A DNA stretch of 15,497 nt from NCBI GenBank assembly GCA_020631035.1, contig JAHDIA010000048.1, positions 1 to 15,497 of the forward strand, in the 5' to 3' direction. Every line of letters starts with the position of its first letter. Position 1 is the first letter of the stretch. A program made the position numbers and the translations under genes. Origin of the DNA: Chitinophagales bacterium (GTDB taxonomy: Bacteria; Bacteroidota; Bacteroidia; Chitinophagales; UBA2359). Below, in pieces: positions 13,915 to 15,497 of this stretch. The notes under the pieces were generated by a model. The model worked only from the letters and a program-made list of their open reading frames with translations, had not been told where the DNA came from and did no database searches.

Positions 13915-14787
13915 TTACTTAGTTAATTCTTCTATTTTGTTATTGAGGGTTTGGTTCTCTTTTTCAAGAGACTTCATCTTTTCATTTATTTCAATAAGGT
14001 GTAGAAACAATTCTTCTATTTTTTCTTGTTGATTGACAGTGATGCTTCCTAATTCTACCCCACCTTGAGCAGCCAACTCTTCTTCAGACGGAGTGTTGTG
14101 TAAGTGCCCATAAGTATTGATGTGTTCTTTTACATTTTCCAAAGAGGTTAAATTGTAGTCTTCTTCAAAAACATAGTCTGCCCAGCCTGTGTCAATCTTT
14201 ACTTCTTTGGCGAGCATCCCACCATTTACATACAATTTGTAGGTCGAAAGATTGCCTGTTGTACTTAAAACAGGAGCAGTAGTTGCCCCAATGATTACTT
14301 GTCCACTAGAGTTGATTCTCATCTTTTCGCTATTGTTGATCAAAAATGAGGTATATTGATCTCTTTCTATTCTCAATGCCCAATTGTGGTCACCGTCTAA
14401 TAGTCCAAAACCATTGGCATTGTTGTGGTATAGAACGCCTTTTCTTTGTCCATTTCTATTGTAAAGGTCTATCCCTCCATCACTTTTGAATTTCCAATAT
14501 TTTGTACTTTGACCCAAAATTGAAATTCCGTGTGCCTCGCTATGTAAACCAAGACCTGAACTTTCTATTACAAAATGTCTTCCTCTAATGTATCCTTTTA
14601 CATCAAATTTGTACTTGGGTACTCGCCCTACCCCTACTTTGTCATTTCCATATGTTGCATTCATAAAGCCTGTTCCTCCACCTGTCCAAGCGTTGGATTG
14701 TGCTTGTACCAAGTCTGTCCATAAAAAGCAAAGTGCCATTGCCAAAGTTGCGATCCATGTTTGTTGTTTTAATTGTAAATTTTTCAT
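13915..14787 (-). CDS. Secreted tail-fibre-like protein with C-terminal coiled coil
   Basis: This is a 290-residue protein. A signal peptide covers 1-30 (ending DLVQAQ). The middle (35-195) is built from short Gly/Asn-rich beta-strand repeats of the kind annotated as tail fibre or phage-tail-collar-like in Bacteroidota. The module WADYVFEEDYNL (202-213), GHLHNTPS (227-234) and GGVELG (242-247) is very common at the C-terminus of such proteins, in a place comparable to the intramolecular chaperone module of S74-type fibres, but the catalytic Ser/Lys dyad is not evident. Residues 252-290 form a heptad-rich coiled coil, so a trimer is likely. It lacks a T9SS sorting domain. Function is unknown, with adhesion or surface structure plausible. 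A weak hairpin (AACCT/AGGTT, 13885-13901) lies after its stop. Confidence 0.85.
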   Translation of the reverse strand: MKNLQLKQQTWIATLAMALCFLWTDLVQAQSNAWTGGGTGFMNATYGNDKVGVGRVPKYKFDVKGYIRGRHFVIESSGLGLHSEAHGISILGQSTKYWKFKSDGGIDLYNRNGQRKGVLYHNNANGFGLLDGDHNWALRIERDQYTSFLINNSEKMRINSSGQVIIGATTAPVLSTTGNLSTYKLYVNGGMLAKEVKIDTGWADYVFEEDYNLTSLENVKEHINTYGHLHNTPSEEELAAQGGVELGSITVNQQEKIEELFLHLIEINEKMKSLEKENQTLNNKIEELTK

Positions 14788-14832
14788 TGTTTAAATTTTT
14801 AAGTTGAATAATTAATTAAAATGTGTTGAAAA

Positions 14833-14966
14833 AAAAGGTGTCACCTCTCAATCTGTAAAAAATATGTGTTATTCATTGTCAAAAAAATGTGTGTTGTTCA
14901 TTGTCAAAAAAATGTGTGTTGTTCATTGTTATAAAAATGTGTGTTGTTATAAAAGTGACACCTTTT
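14833..14966 (-). repeat. 25-bp tandem repeats enclosed by a 12-bp inverted repeat
   Basis: AAAAGGTGTCAC (14833-14844) and GTGACACCTTTT (14955-14966) are exact reverse complements. Between them are 3.7 copies of a 24-25-bp unit (14857-14880, 14881-14905, 14906-14930, partial from 14931), each with an A-run and TGTGTTGTTCATTGT. On the minus strand the closing arm runs into eight Ts about 40 bp before the ATG of the tail-fibre-like gene. This gives the outline of a terminator with a 110-nt loop. It could be an attenuator, a small mobile repeat, or a slippage-prone length-variable leader. Confidence 0.6.
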
Positions 14967-15064
14967 AATTTGTTAAAAAATGAATGTTGCTTTATCACTA
15001 ACTTATACTCTGTTGTTGTTGATGGCCATTATGCAATTTGAGTTTTTAACTAATGATTATGATG

Positions 15065-15072
15065 CAAATGTA
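15065..15072 (-). promoter_or_regulatory. Possible promoter for the tail-fibre-like gene
   Basis: The minus strand reads TACATTTG followed by C, an exact -7 match, some 280 bp before the ATG at 14787. If used, the long leader would include the tandem repeats and the inverted repeat. No closer TAnnTTTG word was seen. A TTTG occurs about 26 bp upstream, a loose -33. Confidence 0.35.
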
Positions 15073-15303
15073 AGAGCATAGGAGAGCTAAAAAAATTACA
15101 AAAAAATCAAAAAGTTTTTCGGGCTTGGTGGGGGTAAGATCAAAACTTTACGTCTAAAAAAATATATAAAAACCTACTAATCAAAATCCAACACAGACAA
15201 TGTATTGTAACTTTTTTTGCATTTTGTTTTTTACAGGTATTGATTTGCAAGGGCTTGAGCATAGAAAAGTAGGTAAAAGCTGAAAAAAACATGACAAAAA
15301 TGA

Positions 15304-15435
15304 AGCAAAAAGAGAGACGACGCAGGGGGGAGCATTGCCAAAATATGCCTGATAGAAGCGGCTACCCCGCAGCAGGAAGTCGACAACTTAGGTCTCCTTG
15401 TGGATGTTTTGGGCAAGCTCAAACACTACGAGTAA
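15304..15435 (+). pseudogene. Possible C-terminal gene fragment at the window edge
   Basis: One plus frame is open for 43 codons between a TGA (15301) and a TAA (15433) and reads like the end of a globular protein, for example AATPQQEVDNLGLLVDVLGK followed by LKHYE. It has no start codon and nothing upstream continues it. GC content rises here compared with the AT-rich 300 bp before it. A decayed gene end or the edge of an imported segment fits. I do not recognise the family. The opposite strand also has an open frame, which I regard as a shadow. Confidence 0.3.
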
Positions 15436-15457
15436 GCAGTCTTTTAGGACTAAACAT

Positions 15458-15497
15458 TTGAGTCTGTCGACGCCCTGTGAGGAGTAATAGCGGATAG
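15458..15497 (+). other. Possible partial copy of the structured intergenic element
   Basis: The final bases (GAGGAGTAATAGCGGATAG) resemble the GAGGACTTGTAG and ATAGCGGG part of the element at 505-580 and may be the start of another copy cut by the window end. The match is short. Confidence 0.25.

Noticed and set aside
14857..14949. CRISPR array
   Set aside because: The 25-bp units are directly adjacent with no spacers, the units are AT-rich and there are no cas genes.
15231..15422. 63-codon minus-strand frame rich in hydrophobic residues
   Set aside because: It lies antisense to the more protein-like plus frame and through poly-A stretches. No recognisable signal or family.

Overview
The window looks like a stretch of a Bacteroidota chromosome, most likely a marine Saprospiria- or Cytophagia-like lineage, though the order is a guess. 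Three things support this: a secreted protein with a C-terminal type IX secretion (T9SS) sorting domain, promoter candidates of the Bacteroidota TAnnTTTG type rather than sigma70 type, and almost no Shine-Dalgarno signals. Most genes are on the minus strand. Only idi and a phosphoesterase gene read plus.

Left part (1-4400): an AT-rich gene-free edge carries a near-perfect 41-nt hairpin and a GC-richer structured element. After it come three minus-strand genes, in order of transcription: ligA (NAD-dependent DNA ligase), a biotin carboxyl carrier protein, and a Tat-exported glycosylasparaginase. A perfect 14-bp hairpin separates ligA from the other two.

Middle (4400-9530): an 84-bp tandem repeat and a short dispersed element lie downstream of a secreted cysteine-rich protein of unknown function. 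A 160-bp MITE sits just upstream of that gene. Next come idi (isopentenyl diphosphate isomerase), a LytS/LytTR-type two-component pair with overlapping genes, and a divergent membrane-anchored PPP-type metallophosphoesterase. The divergent intergenic region contains three copies of a CTTCAC-type repeat.

Right part (9530-15497): two tandem paralogous small secreted proteins, the first of which has a second, identical MITE copy at its 5' side. A repeat- and hairpin-rich 585-bp gap follows. Then come a 786-residue T9SS-secreted matrixin-like metalloprotease (IPT/TIG, protease, PKD-like, coathanger-like and sorting domains) and a secreted tail-fibre-like protein with a C-terminal coiled coil. The last 700 bp have no convincing complete gene but hold 25-bp tandem repeats flanked by a 12-bp inverted repeat, and a short protein-like fragment at the edge.

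The most interesting feature is the pair of identical MITEs. Both have the same orientation just upstream of secreted-protein genes, and both carry an outward Bacteroidota -7 box pointing into those genes. I found no defence system, CRISPR array, tRNA, rRNA or complete transposase gene.
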